A stretch of DNA of 40,043 nt. It comes from Variovorax sp. (GTDB lineage: Bacteria; Pseudomonadota; Gammaproteobacteria; Burkholderiales; Burkholderiaceae_C). Below, piece by piece: positions 23,430-32,569 of the stretch. The position numbers were made by a program, and so were the translations under genes. Every line of letters begins with the position of its first letter. Position 1 is the first letter of the stretch. The DNA is taken from NCBI GenBank assembly GCA_017744285.1, contig JAGIBP010000031.1, positions 1-40,043 on the forward strand. Reading direction: 5' to 3'. The notes beneath the pieces are model-generated. The model had not been told where the DNA came from. It saw nothing but the letters and a program-made list of their open reading frames with translations, and searched no databases.

Positions 23430-24830
23430 ATGAGTAAAGACAACTACGGCCTGAACCCCGACCAGCCCACGCGCAACGCGGCCGTGCGCAGCGCGGATGC
23501 CGAAGGCCACGTCGACCCGGTCGTCGAGTTCGAGCTCGACACCGACCACCCCGCCGGCGCCGCCGCCCACCTTCGAACCACCACGGCCATCCGCAGCCGG
23601 GCTGCCCAGTTGCTGGCGCGGGCGCGGGCGGGCGAGTCGCAGTGGTTCACCATCGGGGACGCCAATGCCCTTGAAGACACCGCGCGCACGGTGGCGGAGG
23701 TCACGCGCGACCGCTATCCCTGGAACCCGATCCCCTATCACAGCCGGTGGCGCCACTTCGAGGCCGGCGGCGTCCAGCGGGTGAAGATGCTCGACGACCT
23801 GCTGGGGCCGGTCGACGTCACCCACCGCGCGCGCGCGCACATCGACCTGGTGGTGGTGAGCGTGCTGCTCGACGCCGGCGCCGGCCCGGACTGGCATTAC
23901 GTGGAGCCGGCCACCGGGCAGCGCTACACACGGTCCGAAGGGCTCGGCGTGGCGAGCTTCCACGCCTTCACGAGCGGCCTGTTCTCGTCGGACCCGGGCC
24001 GCCCCCTGCAAGCTGACGCGGCAGGACTGCGCGCGCTGATCACGGACCGCCTGGGCGACGCCTTCCAGGTGAGCAGCTTCAACCCGCTCGTCGGCCTGGC
24101 GGGGCGGGCCACGCTGCTGCGCCGCCTCGGCGAAGCGATGAGCGAGCAGCCGGAATACTTCGGCGAGGATGGCCGCCCCGGCGGCATCTTCGATGCGCTG
24201 GTGGGTCCGCTCGGCCCGGCCGCGCCACCGACCGCGGAAATCATGGCGCACGACATCCTGTCCCTGCTGCTCGATTCGCTCTCGGGCATCTGGCCGGCGT
24301 CGAATTCGATCGACAGCATCGCGGCAGACGGCAGCGACACGGTCGGCACCGGCGACCCGGCGTTCGCCCTCGGCGATTGCTGGCGCCACAGCGCCGTGCG
24401 AGGGCCGGGCCTCACCAATGGCTGGATGCCGTTCCACAAGCTTTCGCAGTGGCTCACCTACTCGCTGCTGGAACCCTTCGAGTGGGCCGGCGTGAAGGTG
24501 CGCCGCGTCGACGCGCTGACCGCGCTGCCCGAGTACCGCAACGGCGGCCTGCTGATCGACAGCGGCCTGATCGTGCCGAAGGACCCGGCCTTCCTCGAAC
24601 GCGAATGGCAGGTGGGCGACGAGTTCATCGTCGAATGGCGCGCGCTGACGATCGCCCTGCTCGACGAGCTGGTGCCCTCGGTGCGCAAGGTGCTCGGCCG
24701 GCGCGAGGACGAGCTGCCGCTCGCGCGCATGCTCGAAGGCGGCAGCTGGGCCGCGGGCCGGGTCCTGGCACAGCGCTTGCGTCATGGTGCGCCACCGGTG
24801 CGGCTCGCAAGCGACGGCACGGTCTTCTAG
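23430..24830 (+). CDS. DUF1688 protein, URC4 type (uracil catabolism)
   Basis: This 466-residue soluble protein belongs to DUF1688. Recognisable features are [63 protein letters not shown] and the C-terminal [20 protein letters not shown] segment. The yeast homologue URC4 is required for growth on uracil through the URC route, but its reaction is not known to me. It starts 18 bases after the URC1 stop with a CCGGAGG ribosome binding site, so the two are expressed together. The histidine- and tryptophan-rich patches hint at an enzyme active site. No membrane or signal sequence is seen. Uracil phosphoribosyltransferase follows 55 bases downstream. Confidence 0.92.
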   Translation: MSKDNYGLNPDQPTRNAAVRSADAEGHVDPVVEFELDTDHPAGAAAHLRTTTAIRSRAAQLLARARAGESQWFTIGDANALEDTARTVAEVTRDRYPWNPIPYHSRWRHFEAGGVQRVKMLDDLLGPVDVTHRARAHIDLVVVSVLLDAGAGPDWHYVEPATGQRYTRSEGLGVASFHAFTSGLFSSDPGRPLQADAAGLRALITDRLGDAFQVSSFNPLVGLAGRATLLRRLGEAMSEQPEYFGEDGRPGGIFDALVGPLGPAAPPTAEIMAHDILSLLLDSLSGIWPASNSIDSIAADGSDTVGTGDPAFALGDCWRHSAVRGPGLTNGWMPFHKLSQWLTYSLLEPFEWAGVKVRRVDALTALPEYRNGGLLIDSGLIVPKDPAFLEREWQVGDEFIVEWRALTIALLDELVPSVRKVLGRREDELPLARMLEGGSWAAGRVLAQRLRHGAPPVRLASDGTVF

Positions 24831-24885
24831 ACTCCGCCATCTTCATTCACGACGACAAGAGCGCCGCGGCGCGCCCCGAATCACC

Positions 24886-25515
<630 letters not shown>

Positions 25516-25541
25516 AACCCCAACGCAACGAGGAGAAGCCT

Positions 25542-26543
25542 GTGTCACCACGCCGCCACCTGATCGTCCGTTCGGTCGCCCTTGCCGCCGCGCTCGCGGC
25601 CGGCGCGCCGGGCCTTGCGCTCGCACAGCAGAAGCTCAAGGTGGCGGCGGTGTACACCGTGCCCTTCGAGCAGCAATGGGTCGGGCGCATCCACCAGGCG
25701 CTGAAGGCGGCCGAGGCGCGCGGCGAGATCGAATACACGGCCACCGAGAACGTGGCCAACGCCGACTACGAGCGCGTGATGCGCGAATACGCGCAGAAGG
25801 GCAACCAGCTCATCTTCGGCGAGGTCTTCGGCGTCGAGGCCGCCGCGCGCAAGGTCGCGAAGGACTTTCCGAAGACCGCCTTCGTGATGGGCTCGTCGCT
25901 GAAGCCCCAGGCGCCGAACTTCTCGGTGTTCGACAACTACATCCAGGAGCCGGCCTATCTCTCGGGCATGGTCGCGGGCGGCGTGACGAAGACGAACAAG
26001 ATCGGCATGGTGGGCGGCTTCCCGATCCCCGAGGTCAACCGGCTGATGAATGCCTTCATGGCCGGCGCGAAGGAAGTCAACCCGAAGGTCGAGTTCAGCG
26101 TGAGCTTCATCAACAGCTGGTTCGATCCGCCCAAGGCCAAGGAAGCCGCTTTCGCGATGATCGACAAGGGCGCCGACGTGATGTACGCCGAGCGCTTCGG
26201 CGTCAGCGACGCGGCCAAGGAGCGCGGCAAGCTCGCGATCGGCAACGTGATCAACACGCAGGCGCAGTACCCCGACACGGTGGTCGCCTCGGCTCTCTGG
26301 AATTTCGAGCCGTCGGCCGATCGCGCCATCAAGCTGGTCAAGGAAGGCCGCTTCACCGCCGAGGACTACGGCCCCTACTCGATGATGAAGCACAAGGGTT
26401 CCGAACTCGCGCCGCTCGGCACCTTCGAGAAGAAGGTCCCGGCCGAGGTCGTCGCCAAGGTCAAGGCGCGCGAGGCCGAGATCCTCTCTGGCAAGTTCAC
26501 GGTCAAGGTCGACGACACCCAACCGAAGTCGACGGCGAAGTGA
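25542..26543 (+). CDS. BMP family ABC transporter substrate-binding protein
   Basis: This periplasmic protein of 333 residues has a signal peptide of about 29 residues (SVALAAALAAGAPGLALAQ). It belongs to the BMP/PnrA group, whose characterised members bind nucleosides or nucleobases. Family sequences are VYTVPFEQQWVGRIHQAL, YIQEPAYLSGMVAGG and KIGMVGGFPIPEVNRL. The GTG start at 25542 has a strong GAGGAG ribosome binding site. It is the first gene of a complete ABC importer (ATPase and two permeases follow) that sits between uracil phosphoribosyltransferase and cytosine deaminase, so a pyrimidine base or nucleoside is the likely ligand. The exact ligand cannot be read from the sequence. Confidence 0.93.
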   Translation: MSPRRHLIVRSVALAAALAAGAPGLALAQQKLKVAAVYTVPFEQQWVGRIHQALKAAEARGEIEYTATENVANADYERVMREYAQKGNQLIFGEVFGVEAAARKVAKDFPKTAFVMGSSLKPQAPNFSVFDNYIQEPAYLSGMVAGGVTKTNKIGMVGGFPIPEVNRLMNAFMAGAKEVNPKVEFSVSFINSWFDPPKAKEAAFAMIDKGADVMYAERFGVSDAAKERGKLAIGNVINTQAQYPDTVVASALWNFEPSADRAIKLVKEGRFTAEDYGPYSMMKHKGSELAPLGTFEKKVPAEVVAKVKAREAEILSGKFTVKVDDTQPKSTAK

Positions 26544-26562
26544 GGGCCACGGGAAGCCGCCG

Positions 26563-28092
26563 GTGACGGTCCTGTCATTGCGCGGCATCAGCAAGCGTTT
26601 CGGCTCGCTGGTGGCCAACGACGACATCTCGCTCGACCTGCAGGCCGGCGAGGTGCTCGCGCTCCTTGGCGAGAACGGGGCCGGCAAGTCAACACTGATG
26701 TCGATCCTGTTCGGCCATTACGTGGCCGACGCGGGACACATCGAGGCCTTCGGCCGCCCGCTGCCGCCGGGCAACCCCAAGGCCGCGCTCGCGGCCGGCA
26801 TCGGCATGGTGCACCAGCACTTCACGCTCGCCGACAACCTCAGCGTGCTCGACAACGTGCTGATGGGCACCGAACCGCTGTGGCAGCCCTTCTCGCGCCG
26901 CGCCGCCGCGCGCGAGCGGCTGCTCGCGGTGGCGCGCCGCTTCGGGTTGCCGGTGCAGCCCGACGCGCTGGTGGGCAGCCTCTCGGTGGGCGAACGGCAG
27001 CGCGTCGAGATCCTCAAGGCGCTGGTCCGCGATGCGCGCATCCTGATCCTCGACGAGCCCACGGCCGTGCTCACGCCGCAGGAGAGCGAGGCGCTGTTCG
27101 GCACCCTCTCGCAGATGGTCGCCGAGGGGCTCGCGGTCATCTTCATCAGCCACAAGCTGGCCGAGGTGATGCGCGTGTCGCACCGGGTCGCGGTGCTGCG
27201 CGGCGGCCGGCTGGTGGCCCAGGCGCGCACCGGCGAGACCACGCAGGCCGAGCTCGCGCTGTGGATGGTCGGCCACGCGATCGAGGGCACGGCGCGGCAA
27301 CCCGCGCGGCGCGTCGGCGATGCGGTGTGCGTGCTGGACCATGTGCACACGCAGGGCCAGGGCCATGACCGCCTGCGCGATGTCACGCTCACGCTGCGCG
27401 CCGGCGAGATCACCGCGATCGCGGGCGTGTCCGGCAACGGTCAGGTCGCGCTCGCCGAGTTGCTGAGCGGCACGCGCCGCGCGAGCTCCGGCACGGTCAC
27501 GCTCATGGGCCGCAGCCTGCCGCCCTCGCCCGCGCGGCTGGTGTTGCGCGGCGTCGCGCGCATCCCCGAGGACCGCCACGCCATCGGCGTGATCGGCGAC
27601 CTGCCGGTGTGGGAGAACGCGGTCTCCGAACGGCTGCGCAGCCGCGCCTTCTCGCGCTGGCGCTTCTGGATCCGCCGAGGCGCCGCGAAGGCGCACGCGC
27701 ACGCCGTCGAGAAGGCTTACGACGTTCGCGGCGGCGGGCTCGATGCGCCGGCGCGCTCGCTCTCGGGCGGCAACATGCAGAAGCTGATCCTCGGGCGCGC
27801 GCTGCTGGCGCCGGCCTCCGTCGCAGCGCAGAACCGGCTCCCCCGGCTGATCGTCGCCCACCAGCCGACCTGGGGGCTCGACATCGGCGCGGTCGCCTAC
27901 GTGCAGCAGCAACTGGTCGCGGCGCGCGACGCCGGCGCGGCGGTGCTGCTGATCTCGGACGATCTCGACGAAGTGCTCACGCTGGGCGACCGGGTCGCGG
28001 TGATGCACGGCGGCCAGCTCGGCGAGCCGCGCGCGGCCTCGGCCTGGACGCGCGAGGCGATCGGCCTCGCGATGGCGGGGGCCGCGGCATGA
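26563..28092 (+). CDS. Double-domain ABC transporter ATP-binding protein
   Basis: This 509-residue ATPase has two nucleotide-binding domains, as in sugar and nucleoside importers of the RbsA/YufO type. Domain 1 is complete: Walker A GENGAGKST (36-44), signature LSVGERQRVEIL and Walker B ILILDEPTAVL. Domain 2 is degenerate at Walker A (GVSGNGQVAL) but keeps the signature LSGGNMQKLILGRAL, and its Walker B position reads LIVAHQPTWGLD. Such asymmetry is normal for the family. The GTG start at 26563 lies 19 bases after the binding protein gene, and the stop overlaps the first permease start (ATGA). It powers import of the ligand at the inner membrane. Confidence 0.94.
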   Translation: MTVLSLRGISKRFGSLVANDDISLDLQAGEVLALLGENGAGKSTLMSILFGHYVADAGHIEAFGRPLPPGNPKAALAAGIGMVHQHFTLADNLSVLDNVLMGTEPLWQPFSRRAAARERLLAVARRFGLPVQPDALVGSLSVGERQRVEILKALVRDARILILDEPTAVLTPQESEALFGTLSQMVAEGLAVIFISHKLAEVMRVSHRVAVLRGGRLVAQARTGETTQAELALWMVGHAIEGTARQPARRVGDAVCVLDHVHTQGQGHDRLRDVTLTLRAGEITAIAGVSGNGQVALAELLSGTRRASSGTVTLMGRSLPPSPARLVLRGVARIPEDRHAIGVIGDLPVWENAVSERLRSRAFSRWRFWIRRGAAKAHAHAVEKAYDVRGGGLDAPARSLSGGNMQKLILGRALLAPASVAAQNRLPRLIVAHQPTWGLDIGAVAYVQQQLVAARDAGAAVLLISDDLDEVLTLGDRVAVMHGGQLGEPRAASAWTREAIGLAMAGAAA

Positions 28093-29150
28093 GGCTGGAG
28101 CGCCGCCGCGCGGTCCCCCGCGCCGCGCTGCTCGCCGCGCCCGTCGGCGCCGTCGCGTTCACGCTGCTGGTGAGCGCCATGCTCGTGCTCTGGGCCGGCG
28201 CACCGGTGGGACGCACCTACGCCCTGCTGTTCGAAGGCGGCTTCGGCTCGGTCTTCGCGTGGAGCGAGACGCTGACCCGCGCGATCCCGCTGATCCTCAC
28301 CGGCCTGGCCGCCACCGTGGCCTTCAAGGCGCGGCTCTTCAACATCGGCGCCGAAGGCCAGCTCTATGCGGGCGCGCTGGCGGCGGTCGCCGTGGGCGGC
28401 CTGCATGGCGGCACCGGCTTCGAGCTGCCGGTGTGGCTGTTGTTTCCGCTGATGATGCTGGCGGCGGCGGTCGCGGGTGCCCTGCTGCTGCTCGGACCGG
28501 CGCTCATGAAAAGCAAGCTCGGCGTGGACGAGGTCGTGACCACGCTGCTCATCAACTTCATCGTGCTGCTCGGCGTCTCGGCCATGCTGGACGGACCGAT
28601 GAAGGACCCGAGCGCGATGGGCTGGCCCCAGAGCGTCGCGCTGCAGTCGGAACTCGAACTCGGCAAGCTGATCGCGCAGACTCGCGTCCACACCGGCCTG
28701 CTCTGGGCGGCGTCGCTCGCGGTGATCGTCTGGGCGCTGTTCAAGTACACCACGATCGGCTTCGACATCCGCGCCGTCGGCGCCAACGCGCGCGCGGCCG
28801 CCTTCGCGGGCGTGCCGGTCACGCGCACCGTGGTGTGGGTGGCGCTGCTGTCGGGCGCGCTGGCCGGGCTCGCGGGCGCGATCGAGGTGGCCGGCCGCAC
28901 CAGCTACGTGACGCTGGACATGTCGCCGGGCTACGGCTACAGCGGCATCGTGATCGCGATGCTTGCGGGGCTGCATCCGCTCGGCGTTCTCGCGGCGGCG
29001 GTCTTCGTGGCGGGCGTGCTGGTGGGCGCCGACAGCATGAGCCGCGCGATCGGCGTGCCGACCTACATCGCGGACGTGATCGTGGCGGCCTCGCTGGTCG
29101 CGGTGCTCGTGGCGACGCTGCTCGCGCAGTACCGGGTGCGCTGGAAGTAG
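28089..29150 (+). CDS. ABC transporter permease 1 (nucleobase/nucleoside type)
   Basis: This 353-residue inner-membrane permease has about nine hydrophobic helices. It belongs to the branched-chain amino acid/ribose/BMP permease family: FKARLFNIGAEGQLYAGAL and KLGVDEVVTTLLINFIV are the typical cytoplasmic-loop and helix sequences, and AVGANARAAAFAGV is the conserved EAA-like loop that contacts the ATPase. The start ATG at 28089 overlaps the ATPase stop (ATGA). The second permease follows after three bases. The two permeases form the heteromeric channel of the importer. The pairing and family suggest a nucleoside or nucleobase, in line with the cytosine deaminase gene downstream. Confidence 0.93.
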   Translation: MRLERRRAVPRAALLAAPVGAVAFTLLVSAMLVLWAGAPVGRTYALLFEGGFGSVFAWSETLTRAIPLILTGLAATVAFKARLFNIGAEGQLYAGALAAVAVGGLHGGTGFELPVWLLFPLMMLAAAVAGALLLLGPALMKSKLGVDEVVTTLLINFIVLLGVSAMLDGPMKDPSAMGWPQSVALQSELELGKLIAQTRVHTGLLWAASLAVIVWALFKYTTIGFDIRAVGANARAAAFAGVPVTRTVVWVALLSGALAGLAGAIEVAGRTSYVTLDMSPGYGYSGIVIAMLAGLHPLGVLAAAVFVAGVLVGADSMSRAIGVPTYIADVIVAASLVAVLVATLLAQYRVRWK

Positions 29151-29153
29151 GCC

Positions 29154-30077
29154 ATGAGCGACGTCGCGGACCTTCTGTCCAACAGCGCCTTCTGGATCGC
29201 CGTGCTGCGCATCGCGACGCCGCTGATCTTCGGCACCCTCGGCGTGCTGCTGTGCGAGCGCGCCGGGGTGCTCAACCTCGGCATCGAGGGGATCATGGTC
29301 GCGGGCGCCTTCGCCGGGTGGCTCGCGGTCTACCTCGGCGCGCCGCTGTGGGCGGGCGTCGGCGTGGCGGCGCTGACGGGGGCGGTCTTTGGGCTGCTGC
29401 ATGCCTTCCTCACCGTGGGCCTGGCGCTCTCGCAGCACGTGTCCGGACTGGGCATCACGCTCCTGGCGACGGCGCTGAGCTACTACGGCTATCGCGTGAG
29501 CTTTCCGAAGGTCAACACACCGCCCACCATCACGCCCTTCGCGCCGATGGCGTGGCTGCACATCCCGGTGCTCGATGCGCAGACGCCGCTCACGCTGCTG
29601 GCGCTGCTCCTGGTGCCGGCGCTGGCCTGGGCGCTGTACCGCACGCCGGCGGGCCTCGCGGTTCGCATGGTCGGCGAGAACCCGCAGGCGGCCGAAGGCC
29701 AGGGCGTCTCGGTCGCGGCCACGCGCACCGGTGCGGTCGTGCTCGGCTCCGCCTTGATGGGCGTCGCCGGCTCGTTCCTCACGCTGTCGGCCTTCAACGC
29801 CTTCTTCTTCAACATGGTCAACGGCCGCGGCTGGATCTGCGTGGCGCTGGTGGTGTTCGCATCGTGGCGGCCCGGCAAGGCGCTGCTGGGTGCGCTGCTC
29901 TTCGCCTTCTTCGACGCCCTGCAGCTGCGGCTGCAGCAGTCGGGCGATGCCTGGCTGCCCTACCAGTTCTACCTGATGCTTCCATACCTGCTGTCGATCC
30001 TCGCGCTGGTGCTGGTGGCGCGCAGGGCGAGCTATCCGCAGGCGCTGATGAAACCGTACCGCAAAGGAGAGCGCTGA
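29154..30077 (+). CDS. ABC transporter permease 2 (nucleobase/nucleoside type)
   Basis: This 307-residue inner-membrane permease has about eight hydrophobic helices. The GTLGVLLCERAGVLNLGIEGIM stretch near the N-terminus and VGENPQAAEGQGVSV in the cytoplasmic loop identify the second permease type of BMP-linked importers. The gene starts three bases after the first permease. It ends in a TGATG overlap with the cytosine deaminase gene, so translation of importer and enzyme is linked. The overlap is strong evidence that the transported compound is a substrate of the deaminase or leads to one. Confidence 0.93.
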   Translation: MSDVADLLSNSAFWIAVLRIATPLIFGTLGVLLCERAGVLNLGIEGIMVAGAFAGWLAVYLGAPLWAGVGVAALTGAVFGLLHAFLTVGLALSQHVSGLGITLLATALSYYGYRVSFPKVNTPPTITPFAPMAWLHIPVLDAQTPLTLLALLLVPALAWALYRTPAGLAVRMVGENPQAAEGQGVSVAATRTGAVVLGSALMGVAGSFLTLSAFNAFFFNMVNGRGWICVALVVFASWRPGKALLGALLFAFFDALQLRLQQSGDAWLPYQFYLMLPYLLSILALVLVARRASYPQALMKPYRKGER

Positions 30078-31357
30078 TGCTCGATCTGCTCGTCAAGAAC
30101 GCCACACTGCCCGACGGCCGCACCGGCATGTCCATCGCGGTGCAGGCCGGCCGTATCACCGAAGTGACCCCCGGGCTCGACGCCCCCGCCGCCGAGACCC
30201 TCGACGCCGCGGGCCTGCTGGTCGCGCCGCATTTCGTCGATCCGCACTTCCACATGGACGCCACGCTGAGCTACGGCCTGCCCCGCGTCAACGAAAGCGG
30301 CACGCTGCTCGAAGGCATCGCGCTCTGGGGCGAGCTCAAGCCGCTGCTCACGGCCGACGCCCTTGTCGAGCGCGCACTGGCCTACTGCGACTGGGCCGTC
30401 GCCAAGGGGCTGCTCGCGATCCGCAGCCACGTGGACACCAGCGATCCGAGCCTGCTGGCGGTCGACGCGCTTCTGGACGTCAAACGCCGCGTGGCGCCCT
30501 ACCTCGACCTGCAGCTCGTCGCTTTTCCGCAGGACGGCGTTCTGCGCAGCCCGGGCGGCGTGCAGAACCTGGAGCGTGCGCTCGACAAGGGCGTGGACGT
30601 GGTCGGCGGCATCCCGCACTTCGAGCGCACCATGGCCGACGGCGCCGCGAGCGTGAAGCTGCTGTGCGAGATCGCCGCCCGGCGCGGCAAGCTGGTGGAC
30701 ATGCATTGCGACGAGTCGGACGACCCGCACTCGCGCCACATCGAGACGCTGGCCTTCGAGGCGCAGCGCCTCGGGCTGCAAGGCCGCGCGACCGGCTCGC
30801 ACTGCACCTCGATGCACTCGATGGACAACTACTACGTGAGCAAGCTGCTGCCGCTGATCGCGGAAAGCGGCGTCAGCGTGATCGCGAACCCGCTCATCAA
30901 CATCACGCTGCAGGGACGGCACGACACCTACCCCAAGCGGCGCGGCATGACGCGCGTGCCCGAGCTGATGGCCGCCGGCGTCGACGTCGCGTTCGGCCAC
31001 GACTGCGTGATGGACCCGTGGTACGGCCTGGGCTCGGGCGACATGCTCGAAGTGGCGCACATGGGCCTGCATGTGGCGCAGATGACCAGCCAGCGCGGAA
31101 TGCGCCAGTGCTTCGAGGCCGTCACGACGAATGCCGCGAAGATCCTCCACCTCGAGAACTACGGGCTGGCGGCCGGCTGCGATGCGAGCTTCGTGCTGTT
31201 GCAGGCGCGCGACCCGATCGAGGCGCTGCGCCTGCGCGCCACGCGGCTCAAGGTGTTCCGCAAGGGGCGGCTGCTGGCCGAAACCGCGCCGGCCACCGCG
31301 GCGCTGAACCTGCCCGGTCGCGCGGGCGCGACGGCGTGGATGCTCGCGGGCGCGTGA
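30077..31357 (+). CDS. codA: Cytosine deaminase (CodA-like amidohydrolase)
   Basis: This 426-residue enzyme of the amidohydrolase superfamily is very close in length and pattern to Escherichia coli CodA, which hydrolyses cytosine to uracil and ammonia with one divalent metal ion. Metal and catalytic residues are in place: H57 and H59 (DPHFHMD), Q152 (AFPQDG), H210 and E213 (MHCDES), H242 (GSHCTSMHS) and D309 (GHDCVMDPW). The LQGRHDTYPKRRG substrate-site segment is also conserved. It ends the operon, overlapping the second permease (TGATG), and would feed uracil to the phosphoribosyltransferase encoded upstream. A related activity on another pyrimidine or triazine cannot be excluded. It converges with the AraC gene. 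Confidence 0.9.
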   Translation: MLDLLVKNATLPDGRTGMSIAVQAGRITEVTPGLDAPAAETLDAAGLLVAPHFVDPHFHMDATLSYGLPRVNESGTLLEGIALWGELKPLLTADALVERALAYCDWAVAKGLLAIRSHVDTSDPSLLAVDALLDVKRRVAPYLDLQLVAFPQDGVLRSPGGVQNLERALDKGVDVVGGIPHFERTMADGAASVKLLCEIAARRGKLVDMHCDESDDPHSRHIETLAFEAQRLGLQGRATGSHCTSMHSMDNYYVSKLLPLIAESGVSVIANPLINITLQGRHDTYPKRRGMTRVPELMAAGVDVAFGHDCVMDPWYGLGSGDMLEVAHMGLHVAQMTSQRGMRQCFEAVTTNAAKILHLENYGLAAGCDASFVLLQARDPIEALRLRATRLKVFRKGRLLAETAPATAALNLPGRAGATAWMLAGA

Positions 31358-31369
31358 ACCGTGGCCCGT

Positions 31370-32392
31370 TCACGCGGCCGTCGCGTCATGGTCGCGCCGC
31401 CACTCCCCCGGCGGCTTGCCCACCAGGCGCTTGAAGGCCCGCGCGAAAGCGGCCTCGGATTCGTAGCCCACGTCGAGCGCGATCGCGGCCACGGTCGCGC
31501 GGGTCTCGAGCAGCAGCCGCGCCGCGGCCTGCATCCGCCACTGCGCGAGGTACTGGATCGGCGGGATGCCCACCATGGTCACGAAACGGTCGTGCAGCGC
31601 CGATCGCGACAGCCCGACCTGGCGGCCGAGCTCGTCGATGGTCCAGTCCTGCGACGGTTGCTCGTGCATCAGCGCCAGCGCGCGGCCGACGAACCGGTCG
31701 CGCAGTCCGGCGAGCCAGCCCGCGCTCTGTGAAGGCAGGTAGTCGGCGTAGCGCCGGACGGCGTCCACGAACATCATCTCGCTCATCCGCGCGAGCATCG
31801 CCTCCCCGCCGGGGCGCCTGGCGTGCGACTCGGCCACCGCCTGCTGAGTGAAGTGCGCAATCCACGCCCCGTCGCCCTCGGCGCGCAGGTGCATCAGGCG
31901 CGGCAGCGCATCGATCAGCGGATTGAAGGGCTGCAGATCGCACCCCAGGAAGCCGCAGACGATCGTGACCTCCGCGTCGTCGACCACATCGGGCGCCCAC
32001 TCGGGCGACGCCGAGTGCGTGACGCGGGGACCGTTGTAGGCCACGCCCAGGGGCAGGCGGCCGATGCCGTCGAGGCCGGGAAACCAGCCCAGCCCCGGGT
32101 CGCCACGCATGCCGGGGGCGCTCGACACCACGTGCGCATCGCCGTGCGGGAACATCACCACGTCGCCGGCCAGCAAGTGGGCCGAGGGCCCGCCCGGAAT
32201 GCCGGCCCAGCAACTGCCCTTGGCCACCGCGTGGTACTCGATCACGTGATCCACGCCGCGCATCAGCACCGGTGCGAGTTCGCGCGCCGGCGGGGCTTCC
32301 GCGGCCCAGTCGCTGCTGCCGCTCACGCTGAAGAAGACCGCGCCGCGCAGGCGCACGCCGCGCAGCACGTCCGACAGCGTGTCCTGGGTCAT
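31370..32392 (-). CDS. AraC family transcriptional regulator with cupin domain
   Basis: This is a regulator of about 340 residues. The N-terminal half is a cupin-type sensor domain: GVRLRGAVFFSVSGSSDW, then HLLAGDVVMFPHGDAHV. The last 100 residues form the AraC DNA-binding domain with two helix-turn-helix units (WTIDELGRQVGLSRSALHDRF and VAAIALDVGYESEAAFARAFK) and the usual GKPPGEWR end. Members with this cupin domain commonly regulate an adjacent oxidoreductase gene. It is divergent from the FAD-linked oxidase across a 177-base gap. The ATG at 32392 fits the conserved N-terminus; an upstream in-frame ATG at 32455 is less likely. The effector is unknown. Confidence 0.92.
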   Translation of the reverse strand: MTQDTLSDVLRGVRLRGAVFFSVSGSSDWAAEAPPARELAPVLMRGVDHVIEYHAVAKGSCWAGIPGGPSAHLLAGDVVMFPHGDAHVVSSAPGMRGDPGLGWFPGLDGIGRLPLGVAYNGPRVTHSASPEWAPDVVDDAEVTIVCGFLGCDLQPFNPLIDALPRLMHLRAEGDGAWIAHFTQQAVAESHARRPGGEAMLARMSEMMFVDAVRRYADYLPSQSAGWLAGLRDRFVGRALALMHEQPSQDWTIDELGRQVGLSRSALHDRFVTMVGIPPIQYLAQWRMQAAARLLLETRATVAAIALDVGYESEAAFARAFKRLVGKPPGEWRRDHDATAA

Positions 32393-32569
32393 GTCCGTGT
32401 CACCGATGGGGCGGTTCGCCTGCCCTTCGCACTGCAACGCAGGACGCTCGGGCAAGCCGCGCGGACTTCGGGTCGGGCGCGGCGGCGAACCAAGGAAAAA
32501 AATGCATCCACTCGCCGCGAACAGGGCGTGGCGACGGCCTCTTCAACGTTTTCATCCGAGGAGCACCTC

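Noticed and set aside
22128..24785. An 885-codon open frame on the minus strand opposite URC1 and DUF1688
   Set aside because: It is a mirror of the two real genes, rich in Arg, His and Ala with no recognisable domain. Long antisense frames are expected at this GC content.
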